DNA from: an uncultured bacterium
GTDB lineage: Bacteria; Spirochaetota; Leptospiria; Leptospirales; Leptonemataceae
Length of the DNA stretch: 64,000 bases
Assembly (NCBI GenBank): GCA_937928085.1
Contig: CALFVU010000006.1
Location: 62,001 to 126,000, forward strand
Reading direction: 5' to 3'
Below, piece after piece: positions 29,963 to 39,607 of the stretch (its first letter is position 1; the number at the start of each line of letters is the position of its first letter). The position numbers were made by a program, and so were the translations under genes. Below the pieces are notes generated by a model. That model saw only the letters and a program-made list of their open reading frames with translations. It was not told the origin of the DNA and did no database searches.

Positions 29963-29997
29963 TTTTTATTATTGTTAATCGTAATTTTTAAATCAGA

Positions 29998-32757
29998 ATG
30001 TATGTTAAAAAAATACGTCTATTAGGATTTAAATCTTTTGCTCAAGAAACAATACTGGAATTAGAAAAGGGAATTACAGCTATTGTTGGTCCTAATGGCA
30101 GTGGAAAATCGAATATTATTGATGGTATTCGCTGGGCTTTAGGAGAAAAATCAAGTAAAGCTCTTCGCGGAAAAAATATGGAAGATGTAATCTTTCTTGG
30201 TTCAGAAACACGAAAACCTGCTGGCATGGCAGAAGTGGAAATTTATTTTGACAATTCAGATAAAGTATTACCCATAGATTTAGAAGAAGTTGTAGTTTGC
30301 CGAAGAATTTATTTAAATAGTGCTAGTGATTATTATTTGAATGGAAAAAAAACCACTCGAAAAGAAATAGATAAAATTTTTGCTGATACCGGTATAGGTA
30401 AACCTGCATATTCTATCATGGAACAGGGAAAAATGTCGGAAATCTTAAAATCTTCTCCAGAGGAACGAAGATATATTTTCGACGAAGCAGCAGGTATTTC
30501 AAGATACAAAATAGAAAAAGAAGATACATTACAAAGATTACAGGATACAAAACAAAATCTTTTACGATTAAATGATATACTAAAAGAAAAAGAAAAAGAA
30601 ATCCAACAATTAGAAAAACAAGCAAGAAAGACAAAACAATATTTAACTTTAAAAGAGCATCTATCAAGATATGATAAACATTTAAGATATTTAAAATTTG
30701 TAGACTTAAAAGAAAAAGAACAACAAACATCTTTAAAACTAAAAGAATTACTTTCTGAAAAAAATAAAATTTTTCAGAATATTAACTCGTATGAAATTCA
30801 AATAGAGGAGTTAGAAAAACAAAATCAAAGAGAAATAGAATATATTCAAAATATAGAGATAGAATATCATCAATTATATAGTCAATTAAACATAAAAAAA
30901 GAAGAGATTGAACGAATCCAATTTGAAGAAAATACTGTAAAAGCAAAATTAGAACAGATTTATAAAAGAATAAAAAGCGAATCAAAATATTTAAGAGAAA
31001 TAGAAAAAAAATATCAAGAGTCATTACAAATAGAATTGGATTTAGTTTCAGAAATTGAGGTTTTACAACAAAAGATTGAAAGCACTACAGATTTAATTTT
31101 CTTTTTAGAGAATGAAATCAACAAAATAAATGAAAAAATCGAAAACTATAATCATCTTATAGAAGAATTAGAACAATTGTATAATTTAGAATTAGAAAAG
31201 CTAAAAAAAATTACTGAGGAACTTTTAATCAATTTAGAACAAAATCAACTTCAGTTTAAACATGGAGAAGAAAAACGAAAAATTTTACAGATACAAATTG
31301 AAGAAATCTTTCATTCAATTTTTATAAAAATTCAAGAAATCAAACAATTGTATTTTGATGGTTCTTTAAAGTTAGAAAAAGTGATTGATTTCTTTAATGA
31401 ATTTTATTTTGAAGTTTTACAAAAACATATTCAAGAATATTTTGAAATTGATACTAATTTTCGAGAAGTTTTTTTTGGAGAAACAGGAATCTTTTCTAAA
31501 AAAGAAGAAGTTGATAAAACAATGCAGGATCTTATTGAAAAAAAGAAAGAATACCAAAGAATAAGAAAAGAATTGCAAAATACAAAAACTTTAAAAGAAA
31601 AAGAAAAAGAAAAACTAAAACAACAAAAAGTTCAATTGGAAATTTTGCAAAGAGATTTTCAAGTAAGAAAAACATCTTCTTTAGAAGTTAGAGATAATAT
31701 AAAAAATCAAATAGAGGAAAGTAAAGAAAGATTAAAATTCTTAAGAGAAGAAGAAGAAACTTATCATCATCAATTAAATTATTTTGAAAATTATAAAAAA
31801 AAGCTAGAAGAAGAAATACAACAACTACTCCAAAAAGTTAATGAATTAGATGTTAAAATCAAAAGCTTAAAAAAAAATTCTGTGATTCTTAAAGAAAAAA
31901 TTCTTGAACTAAAAAAAAATGCTCAATCAGAAAGAGAAAAAATTGAAACTATATTACCTCAGATTACTAATTACGAAAGAATGGAGGAAAACATAAAAGT
32001 AGCAATACTTAATTTAGAAGAGGAATTGTATAATGATTACCAAATTAGTCCAACAGAATTAATAGAACAGTGTAAACATTTAAGTTTAGATTACCAAAAA
32101 GAATTTAATGAATATCAAAGGTTTAAACAAGAAATTCAGGCTTTAGGACAATTCAATGCTCTTGCGATTGAACAATATGAATTTTCTAAAAAAACATACG
32201 AAGAAATTTTAAAACAAAAAGAAGATATAGAAAATTCCGAAAAAAATATAAAAGCAATCATACAAAAAATAAATGAAGAATCAACAAAAACTTTTTTAGA
32301 TACATTCAAAAAAATACAAATAAATTTTCAAAACGTTTTTAAAACACTTTTTGAAGGAGGAAATGCTCAATTAGCTTTAACAGATCCATCAAATCCATTA
32401 GAAAGTGGAGTGCAAATTTATGTTCAACCACCGGGGAAAAAAATTACTAATTTGTCTTTACTTTCAGGTGGTGAACAAAACTTAACTGCAATTGCTTTAA
32501 TGTTTGCTATTTATTTGGTAAAACCTTCTCCTTTTTGCCTATTAGACGAGATTGATGCACCATTAGATGATGTTAATCTAAAAAAATTTTTAAAAATGCT
32601 TAATCAATTTTCTGAACATTCACAGTTTTTAATGGTCACCCATAATAAAATTTCAATTTCAGAAGCAAATGCTATCTTTGGTGTTACACAAGAAGAACCG
32701 GGAGTTTCTAAAGTTATATCTTTGAAATTAGAAAATTATAAAGTGCAAAATGTATAA
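29998..32757 (+). CDS. smc: Chromosome segregation ATPase SMC (short form)
   Basis: MYVKKIRLLGFKSFAQ..VGPNGSGKSNIIDGIRWALGE; LSLLSGGEQNLTAIALMFAIYLVKPSPFCLLDEIDAPLDDVN. Confidence 0.94.
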   Translation: MYVKKIRLLGFKSFAQETILELEKGITAIVGPNGSGKSNIIDGIRWALGEKSSKALRGKNMEDVIFLGSETRKPAGMAEVEIYFDNSDKVLPIDLEEVVVCRRIYLNSASDYYLNGKKTTRKEIDKIFADTGIGKPAYSIMEQGKMSEILKSSPEERRYIFDEAAGISRYKIEKEDTLQRLQDTKQNLLRLNDILKEKEKEIQQLEKQARKTKQYLTLKEHLSRYDKHLRYLKFVDLKEKEQQTSLKLKELLSEKNKIFQNINSYEIQIEELEKQNQREIEYIQNIEIEYHQLYSQLNIKKEEIERIQFEENTVKAKLEQIYKRIKSESKYLREIEKKYQESLQIELDLVSEIEVLQQKIESTTDLIFFLENEINKINEKIENYNHLIEELEQLYNLELEKLKKITEELLINLEQNQLQFKHGEEKRKILQIQIEEIFHSIFIKIQEIKQLYFDGSLKLEKVIDFFNEFYFEVLQKHIQEYFEIDTNFREVFFGETGIFSKKEEVDKTMQDLIEKKKEYQRIRKELQNTKTLKEKEKEKLKQQKVQLEILQRDFQVRKTSSLEVRDNIKNQIEESKERLKFLREEEETYHHQLNYFENYKKKLEEEIQQLLQKVNELDVKIKSLKKNSVILKEKILELKKNAQSEREKIETILPQITNYERMEENIKVAILNLEEELYNDYQISPTELIEQCKHLSLDYQKEFNEYQRFKQEIQALGQFNALAIEQYEFSKKTYEEILKQKEDIENSEKNIKAIIQKINEESTKTFLDTFKKIQINFQNVFKTLFEGGNAQLALTDPSNPLESGVQIYVQPPGKKITNLSLLSGGEQNLTAIALMFAIYLVKPSPFCLLDEIDAPLDDVNLKKFLKMLNQFSEHSQFLMVTHNKISISEANAIFGVTQEEPGVSKVISLKLENYKVQNV

Positions 32758-34147
32758 GTTGATTTTTTTATTTTTGTTATCAAAAACGTATCTTTTTTCT
32801 CAAAATGTTTTATGCGATTCTTATTTTAAAATAGCCTTTCTACCTTTTTTTGTAACAGAAATCAATCCAAAAGAATCTTTAATAAATGATTATGCTTTTA
32901 TTGGAAATGGAATTGCTAAATTAATTTTTTCTAATCTAAAACAGAAATTTTTTATAAAGCAATCTATAAATCCCGTTATTTATACGAATTTTCACAAATT
33001 TCAAAATCAAGAAAATTGTAATGATTATGCATTAGCGGTGATTGAATATATTGAGCCAAAGAAATTTTTTTTATCCGATAATCGAGAATCTTCTTTTTTG
33101 AAAGTTCCATTAGAAAAACAAAATTTAAAAGATAAAGTTAAAAACTATTCAATTTCAGAGGGATATTATGCTTTTTTTGTTGGAGTTGTGATTCTTAAAG
33201 AGAGTGATATCCAAATAGAGATTGACTATGTAAATTTAATGAATCAGAATCATAGCTTTTCTATAATGTTTTTTTTAGATCGAAAAGATGTTTATAGCAA
33301 AGAAAATTTAAATAAAATTCAAGAAATTTCTTTCAAAATTCAAGAAGAACTTTTAAAATCAAATACGAATATTTTTTCAATAAAAATAGAAGGAGACTAT
33401 CAAGTGTATGTGAATCAAATCACGTACGGGAAGAACCTTAAAAAAATTTCTTTACCGGATGGAGATTTTTTGATTGAGATTTATCATCAAAAATGTAAAA
33501 ATTTTTTTCGTACAAAAGAAATTTCGAATAAAGAAATATTCTTAAATTGTCCTGAAAAAGATCTAGTATCTATTTCTATCACTTCTAATCCGCAAAATTC
33601 TGAAATTTTTTTAGATGAAGAATATATTGGAAAAACCCCTTTAGACATAAAAGTTCCAAAAAAAATTTATAGAATACGAATTTCAAAAGAAAATTTTTTA
33701 GAGCAATATTTTGTTTTAGATTTAACAAAAAATTTCACGGATACACTTAACTTCGATTTACAACCAAAAAATATTGAGAAAAATAAAACCATTCTTTCGA
33801 ATTGGGGATTTTATGATTTATCTTTTGGATTTGGTATACAATCGTTCATTTTTTTGGGTGGTTGGATTCATTCAAATCAACAAAAAGAAAAAGCACTCAG
33901 TACAGTCCGCAGTGAATTAATTCCATATTTTTTTATTGATCCTTTAGAAATGAAGTTAGAGCAATATATTATTTTAGAAAATGCAAGAAAAAAAGCTTTA
34001 TTCTGGCACAGGCAATCACAAATCTATGGTGGTGCAAGCATAGCTTCTTTATTTTTATCTGCTTTTTTTATGTATAAAGGTATAGATCTGGATATACAGA
34101 GTAATCCTTATAAAAATTTATCTTTTCGATTTTTTGTGAGCTTTTGA
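32750..34147 (+). CDS. PEGA domain-containing exported protein
   Basis: SISITSNPQNSEIFLDEEYIGKTPLDIKVPKKIYRIRISKENF; N-terminal signal. Confidence 0.75.
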   Translation: MYKLIFLFLLSKTYLFSQNVLCDSYFKIAFLPFFVTEINPKESLINDYAFIGNGIAKLIFSNLKQKFFIKQSINPVIYTNFHKFQNQENCNDYALAVIEYIEPKKFFLSDNRESSFLKVPLEKQNLKDKVKNYSISEGYYAFFVGVVILKESDIQIEIDYVNLMNQNHSFSIMFFLDRKDVYSKENLNKIQEISFKIQEELLKSNTNIFSIKIEGDYQVYVNQITYGKNLKKISLPDGDFLIEIYHQKCKNFFRTKEISNKEIFLNCPEKDLVSISITSNPQNSEIFLDEEYIGKTPLDIKVPKKIYRIRISKENFLEQYFVLDLTKNFTDTLNFDLQPKNIEKNKTILSNWGFYDLSFGFGIQSFIFLGGWIHSNQQKEKALSTVRSELIPYFFIDPLEMKLEQYIILENARKKALFWHRQSQIYGGASIASLFLSAFFMYKGIDLDIQSNPYKNLSFRFFVSF

Positions 34148-34150
34148 TTT

Positions 34151-34609
34151 TTAAGTATTTCTTATAATCTGATAAATTTCTGAAGGTGAACTTGAACTTA
34201 AAATTTGTTTTTTAATGTCTTGTTTTTGAAAAGTTTTTGCAACACTTGCTAATGCTTTAATATGTGCATCGAAATTGTTTCTTGAAATTAATAACAAAAC
34301 AATAATTCGTACTGGCGTTGTATCTAATGAATGAAAATCTAAATCTTCTTTTAAAACAGTGAGTGAACAAATAATTTCTTTTACATGCTCAGAGGTGCAA
34401 TGAGGTATTGCCAATCCACCTCCAATACCAGTGGACATAGCTTGTTCTCTTTCCAGTAATGATTGCCATATCGCTTCGAATTTATCTAATAAATTTGAAT
34501 TACTAAGAGTTTTTTCTAGTAGAATTTTTAAAAATTCATATTTTTCTTTTGTAGGAAGTTTTTCGTAAAAAAAAATATTATTTTCTTTTACTATTTCGTA
34601 GAATTTCAT
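34151..34609 (-). CDS. PTS EIIA (PtsN/fructose-type) domain protein
   Basis: REQAMSTGIGGGLAIPHCTSEHVKEI..FDAHIKALASVAKTF. Confidence 0.85.
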   Translation of the reverse strand: MKFYEIVKENNIFFYEKLPTKEKYEFLKILLEKTLSNSNLLDKFEAIWQSLLEREQAMSTGIGGGLAIPHCTSEHVKEIICSLTVLKEDLDFHSLDTTPVRIIVLLLISRNNFDAHIKALASVAKTFQKQDIKKQILSSSSPSEIYQIIRNT

Positions 34610-34628
34610 ATGTCCTCTAAATTTTATT

Positions 34629-35372
34629 TTATGAATTCAACAATCTATTTTTTAAAATTTCGAAACTTGTCTTATAAAACATAAAAGAAATTAAAGCTAC
34701 ATAAATAAAATCAATAGTTACATTTTTGTTAAAATAATACACAAGTGCAATACTAATAAATTCAAAAATAATGAATAGTATTTTCATTAATAATTCTTTA
34801 TTTTTTAATTTTATCATCTGAAAAGGAAATGCAAATAAAAGCATATAAACTCCATAAAGTTCAATTAAGCTATAGAAAGTACTGGGATTTAAAAAAAAGT
34901 AATAAACTGGAAGTATCAAAACAATTCGTAATACATAAAATAAAAAATTTTGCATAGATAAATAAGCATAAGGCACACTAAATAAAAGAAAAATTGGAAA
35001 CATACTCCAACTTTCCTCGTAATAATTGATTAGTTTATAAAAAAGTAATACTAAAACCAATACATCGATATGTAAAGAATAACGAAAGTAAAAAGAGTAA
35101 GGGACTTTCATGATAAAAAATGCAATTGCTATAAAAAGAATACTGTTGATGTAAATATTTTCCCCGCCATATAAAATCAAAAAACTAAGAAAGAAACCCA
35201 TATCAAAAAGTAATATTTGTAAAGATAATTTTTTGATAATAAAAATCTGTTTTACAATTAAAGTTAGTATTACAAATCCTAAAATGATAAGTAGTTTTAT
35301 ATAATGTTCAAAAAAAATAAATAGAATTATGTTGATTAGACCAATATATAAAATTCTAATAAGAGAATTCAT
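34629..35372 (-). CDS. Multi-TM membrane protein, possibly RnfD-like
   Basis: About 8 hydrophobic segments; start overlaps the 3' end of an RnfC-like gene; RnfD assignment is positional only. Confidence 0.45.
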   Translation of the reverse strand: MNSLIRILYIGLINIILFIFFEHYIKLLIILGFVILTLIVKQIFIIKKLSLQILLFDMGFFLSFLILYGGENIYINSILFIAIAFFIMKVPYSFYFRYSLHIDVLVLVLLFYKLINYYEESWSMFPIFLLFSVPYAYLSMQNFLFYVLRIVLILPVYYFFLNPSTFYSLIELYGVYMLLFAFPFQMIKLKNKELLMKILFIIFEFISIALVYYFNKNVTIDFIYVALISFMFYKTSFEILKNRLLNS

Positions 35373-36450
35373 ATTGAATCATTTCTAGCAATGGTAGATT
35401 GGCTTCGCATATTTCTTCACATAAACCACATTCAATGCATAATTCTTTTTTAAAGAGTTTTTTATTTTCTACTAACGACATAGGATTTGCATTTACCGGG
35501 CAAAAATGATTGCATATAAAACAAGCACTGCAAAAGTTATATTTACTACCTTTTAATTTTTTGTAGTAGTAGTAATAATTTTTAAAAATGTCAAAATAAC
35601 TTTCTTGATTAATTTCTAATTTTTTTCGAAAAGATAGATTTTGTAAATAAGGATAGTTGGATAATACTTCTTGAAATTTTGTTCCATGATACAATAACAA
35701 TAAAAATTCTTTTTTCGAATCATAATCTCGAAAAAAGAAAATGTTTTTTATAAAAGGTTCATCATTAAACAAAGCCCTTAAAAGGGCATACAAAGTAGTA
35801 GGAGAAAAAACATAAAAATTTTCTAATTTTTGTTTATGGTATAGATATTTATAATGAAACTCAAAAACATTTCTTTGTTGCGTAGAAAAATTATGAATGA
35901 GTTTATCTGGTATATACTCGATTTGATAACCTATAAAAGTTTCAGAAAACCATTTCAATAACAAATTCAATTCTTCTTTGTAGCTTTTAAAGATCTCGTT
36001 CCAAAAAAATGGTATATAGGGATCATATAAAGAGAAGATTACTTTTTTTTTTGAAAAAAATAAATTTGATAGTTTGTTTTCGTATTCGAAAGAGTATAAA
36101 GAATATGAATCTAAGAAAAGTTTAAAATCATCTAAAGAATTTAATTTTTCTAAATTATTTTTTTTTGAATTTGAAGTAAAGCCAACTAATTCGTTTTTAC
36201 CTGATATTTTAATTTGAAATTTTATAGATTCTTTATTTTCCCATATATAGGCAATTCCAGAAAGTGGAGAGCGAATACAAAATTCTTGAGATTTACATAA
36301 AATTTCGTATTGTTCAACTCTTCTTGGATACTCTCCTAAAAGTTGAATTGTATTTTTTGGAAAAGGAACTAAAAAATTTAAAACGGATGGGATCAATAAA
36401 TTTTTTCTAAAACGTAAATCTGAATGGTAGATATACGAAAAAAAACTCAT
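35356..36450 (-). CDS. RnfC-like protein with two 4Fe-4S motifs
   Basis: CSACFICNHFCPVNANP and CIECGLCEEICEANLPLLEMIQYE; N-terminal SPLSGIAYIWENKE resembling the RnfC/NqrA barrel-sandwich motif. Confidence 0.6.
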   Translation of the reverse strand: MSFFSYIYHSDLRFRKNLLIPSVLNFLVPFPKNTIQLLGEYPRRVEQYEILCKSQEFCIRSPLSGIAYIWENKESIKFQIKISGKNELVGFTSNSKKNNLEKLNSLDDFKLFLDSYSLYSFEYENKLSNLFFSKKKVIFSLYDPYIPFFWNEIFKSYKEELNLLLKWFSETFIGYQIEYIPDKLIHNFSTQQRNVFEFHYKYLYHKQKLENFYVFSPTTLYALLRALFNDEPFIKNIFFFRDYDSKKEFLLLLYHGTKFQEVLSNYPYLQNLSFRKKLEINQESYFDIFKNYYYYYKKLKGSKYNFCSACFICNHFCPVNANPMSLVENKKLFKKELCIECGLCEEICEANLPLLEMIQYEFSY

Positions 36451-36479
36451 TAATGTTTGTTATTAGCTAATGATAAAAT

Positions 36480-36779
36480 TTATTTATTTATTTTTAAAAC
36501 AGGTTTTTTTACACTATAAATTTCATCCTTAATAGGTAATTCTTTTTTTAAAATTTTTGTAAACGGTAGATCATCTCCCATTTTTTTATAATGTTCACAT
36601 CGGTTCATCATCCTTCTAGCTACAGTAAAATATTTATAGAGCTTTTCTTCGCCCGATCGTTTAGACCACATTTTTTTTATGCATCTAACTCTTAAAATAT
36701 ATTTATCTTGTTCTGCTTCGTACTGTCTTAACACGATACAATGTCGGCAATTTGCGCAAAATATCTTTTGACCAACCAT
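36480..36779 (-). CDS. Small cysteine-containing hypothetical protein
   Basis: CANCRHC..RVRCIKKMW..RRMMNRCEHYKKMG; possible metal-binding. Confidence 0.6.
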   Translation of the reverse strand: MVGQKIFCANCRHCIVLRQYEAEQDKYILRVRCIKKMWSKRSGEEKLYKYFTVARRMMNRCEHYKKMGDDLPFTKILKKELPIKDEIYSVKKPVLKINK

Positions 36780-36804
36780 AGTTTATACTCCTTTCAATAA
36801 TTTA

Positions 36805-37176
36805 TTATTTTATTTTTTTATGAAAAATATTTTTATGAATAAAATTCTGAATTTTAACAATGATTTCTTCTGAGACATTATCATAAATCACACCTGCATT
36901 TTTTCCAGAAACTCTAGAGACAATACATGGAAGTTCAAAGATAGTATCTTCTAACCAAAATTTGACTATAATTTTATCACCTGGATAAAGTAATGTTTTT
37001 GTTTCGATTCCTAATCCACCTGTTCCTATATCTAGAATTGTGCATTCATTCTCTTTATTTTGATTATGAAAAACAAAATTTCCTATAAGGTTAGTAATAC
37101 GTATTCTTGCATTTTTTCGTTGTTGCTTCGATGGTTTTTGAAAATTCTCAAATTTTGAACCTTGCTTTTGCTCCAT
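36805..37176 (-). CDS. PilZ domain protein
   Basis: KQQRKNARIRITNLIGNFVF..ECTILDIGTGGLGIET. Confidence 0.75.
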   Translation of the reverse strand: MEQKQGSKFENFQKPSKQQRKNARIRITNLIGNFVFHNQNKENECTILDIGTGGLGIETKTLLYPGDKIIVKFWLEDTIFELPCIVSRVSGKNAGVIYDNVSEEIIVKIQNFIHKNIFHKKIK

Positions 37177-37192
37177 ATTGATAAATTATTTT

Positions 37193-38470
37193 TTAGAGTT
37201 CCATTGTAAATCTTTTAAATAAATATACAAATCTCAAAGTAAAATTTTGTATTACTGATAAGAAAACCACATATAAAAAACCTATTGTATAAATAAAAAA
37301 AGGTATAATCAGATATTTTTGGTTTTGATAAGCATAATAAGCCGTAAGAATACAATAAAGAAAAAAGATACATTCTACAACTATGATTGAATTTAATTTT
37401 TGAAAGTATTTTTGTCGCTGTGATAAAGAATCATATTTAGATTCTATTTTATATTTTGAGATTCGCTCAAAAGTAGATTTTTTATCTAGTAAGGCTTCTA
37501 AAAATGCTTTAGTGTTAGAAATAGAGATCTCTACTCCTAAAATCATTAAAAAAGGTAAATTTGCTTTTATGATTTTTGGAATGAATTTAATTACTGTATG
37601 GATAGACCCTTTATACCAGCGGAATTGTTGAGATTGAAAAGACTGCATTATAGAAGGTAAATTAGCAGGATTTTCTAAATCCACAAAATATCGAAATTTC
37701 CAATCCATTAGTTGAGCTCTGTAAAATAAATCAAAATCTTCGATAAGTGTGTCTGATTCACCAATTTTCTGCATATGATATAGATTATTTTCGCCATATT
37801 CCAGTAGTGCCATTAAAATTCATCCAAAAATTCGAACCATTACGAGCAACTAATTCGAGGACAAAATGTCCATCAATTTCAAATAATTGTAGATAATTTA
37901 AAAAAGAATAATTTCTGTTAATATGTTCCCAACAAGTTTGAATCATACCAATATACCAATACAAAGATTATTAAATAAGGAATTGTTTTTACAAGAAAAT
38001 TTTCTTTTAAAAATAGGGTCAGAATCAAAAATAGCAATAAATCCCGCGTTTACCTTTTTAAGTCCTTCTTTTAATACGCTTGCTTTATGTCCTTTTCTAA
38101 TGTCTCTATGTATATGTTCGATTTTATATCCTTTTTGTGTAAGCTCTTCCACAAGTTGAGCTACCATATGGACAGTTTCATCAGTTGAGTCCTCTATAAC
38201 TTGAATGTTAAGTTTTTCTCTAAACCAAAAAATGTTTTTTACAGAATTTAAAAGTCTTTCTACAACATGAATTTCTTTATAAATAGGAAATTGTATAGCA
38301 ACTTCAGATATTTTATCAAGTGGTGTTTTTTCTAAATCGATTGGTTTTTTCTTGCAATTGGATATGCAATAGATTTTATATTTTGTATATCGATAAATCA
38401 TCAAATACAAATGCATTCCGTAAAAAGAAGAAGAAAGACATCAACTGTATAAAGAAAGAAACTAGTAATC
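37193..38470 (-). pseudogene. Family 2 glycosyltransferase (cellulose synthase-like), disrupted by frameshifts and stops
   Basis: N-part VAIQFPIYKEIHVVERLLNSVKNI..IQVIEDSTDET; middle IGMIQTCWEHINRNYSFLNYLQLFEIDGHFVLELVARNGSNFWMNFNGTTGIWRK* in another frame; C-part GESDTLIEDFDLFYRAQLMDWKFRYF..QQFRWYKGS in ORF 37193..37813. Confidence 0.9.
37946..37961. repeat. 8-bp tandem direct duplication TACCAATA x2 inside the glycosyltransferase pseudogene
   Basis: taccaatataccaata; deleting one copy fuses the ORF 37943..38416 frame to the downstream IGMIQTCWEHIN frame. Confidence 0.9.
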
Positions 38471-38510
38471 ATTATCAAGTTTGAAAATAACATAGAAAAT
38501 TAAAATAATT

Positions 38511-39191
38511 TTATATTCTTCTTTGTGTCAAATTGATTTTAATAAGGTTCAGATAATGTTTTCGATAATGTTTAAACTCTGTTTGAATATGTAAGAATTC
38601 GTTTTTATATGATTCAAACAAAAAATAATACGGATGTGGAGATTGAATCATTAATAATATTTTTTTTCTTTCTTGATTTTCCAATTTCAAATATTCAAAA
38701 AATTTTTTAAAAAAATTATCTAAATGTCTGCAACTTTTTTCTTTCCAAAAACTATATGGTAGATCGATAAAAGAAACACTATTCGTATCTCTTGGAATGA
38801 CTTTAGCAAACCTCAAAAAATCTTTGTTATGAAGTATTAGTTTTGAATTTTGGATTTTATATTTTTTTAAATTTTCTAAAATAAAATCAAATCTTTTTTT
38901 ATCTTTTTCTACTATATGAACTTTACTAAAACCTCTGCTTAGTGCTTCTATTCCTATCTGCCCTGATCCAGCACATAAATCATAAAATGTAATCGAATAT
39001 TGTCTTTGACCGTCAAAATGAATTCCAAAGAAATTTTCTGCTAGTTGAAATAATGCTTCTTTTACTAAAGAAGAAGTAACATTTCTGTGTCCTTTTAAAG
39101 ATGGTGGTAGATAAACTTTTTTTCCTTTAAGTATTCCTTTTTGAATGGGGATCGATATTTTTTTCCTTTGAGAAAGATTCATTTTCAACAA
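38511..39191 (-). CDS. rsmD: RsmD-like 16S rRNA guanine-N2 methyltransferase
   Basis: YDLCAGSGQIGIEALSRGFSKVHIVEKD; motif IV reads FIDLPY. Confidence 0.8.
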   Translation of the reverse strand: MLKMNLSQRKKISIPIQKGILKGKKVYLPPSLKGHRNVTSSLVKEALFQLAENFFGIHFDGQRQYSITFYDLCAGSGQIGIEALSRGFSKVHIVEKDKKRFDFILENLKKYKIQNSKLILHNKDFLRFAKVIPRDTNSVSFIDLPYSFWKEKSCRHLDNFFKKFFEYLKLENQERKKILLMIQSPHPYYFLFESYKNEFLHIQTEFKHYRKHYLNLIKINLTQRRI

Positions 39192-39194
39192 TAC

Positions 39195-39398
39195 TTATCG
39201 AATAGAGTTTTTGATAAGATTGATCAATATAATATATAGAATAGCCCCATAGATTATACCAAATAGTATGATTTCGTACAATCTATAGGTGCTTTTCCAA
39301 AAAAAAATCTGAAAACCTACTTCGTGAGGATTGTTAATAATGATTATGATTAAAATTATTATTCCTAAAAGGAATAATAACAAACGAAAGGGTAGCAT
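39195..39398 (-). CDS. LapA-like small membrane protein
   Basis: Two TM helices flanking NNPHEVGFQIFFWKSTYRLYEIILFGIIYGAIL. Confidence 0.55.
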   Translation of the reverse strand: MLPFRLLLFLLGIIILIIIIINNPHEVGFQIFFWKSTYRLYEIILFGIIYGAILYIILINLIKNSIR

Positions 39399-39415
39399 TT
39401 TTTTGTAAAATTTGT

Positions 39416-39544
39416 TTATTTATCTTCATCCTCATCGAAGTCTTCTTCATCGAAATCATCTTCATCGAAGTCTTCTTCATCGAAATCTTCTTCATCAAAG
39501 TCTTCTTCATCCTCTTCCCAATCTTTTTTTTTAAGTTCTAACAT
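39416..39544 (-). CDS. 42-aa acidic tandem-repeat microprotein (not in ORF track)
   Basis: MLELKKKDWEEDEEDFDEEDFDEEDFDEDDFDEEDFDEDEDK*; perfect AGGAGG upstream of the ATG (aacaggaggaaggcATG). Confidence 0.8.
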   Translation of the reverse strand: MLELKKKDWEEDEEDFDEEDFDEEDFDEDDFDEEDFDEDEDK

Positions 39545-39607
39545 GCCTTCCTCCTGTTTTATCCCTTATGCCCTAATTTTTTTTTGATTAAAAAATGCAA
39601 CTTTATT

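Noticed and set aside
30042-31024. Minus-strand ORFs opposite smc
   Set aside because: Shadow frames of E/K-rich coiled coil giving F/L-rich products.
36480-36779. Cysteine-rich ORF considered as a toxin or antitoxin
   Set aside because: No partner gene or TA motifs; sits in a run of PilZ and hypothetical genes.
37923-38159. Plus-strand ORF across the glycosyltransferase pseudogene
   Set aside because: Antisense to the pseudogene; no independent coding evidence.
39420-39535. GAAGTCTTCTTCATC-type repeat considered as a CRISPR or regulatory repeat
   Set aside because: Periodicity is explained by the DFDEE codon repeat in the acidic microprotein; no spacers.
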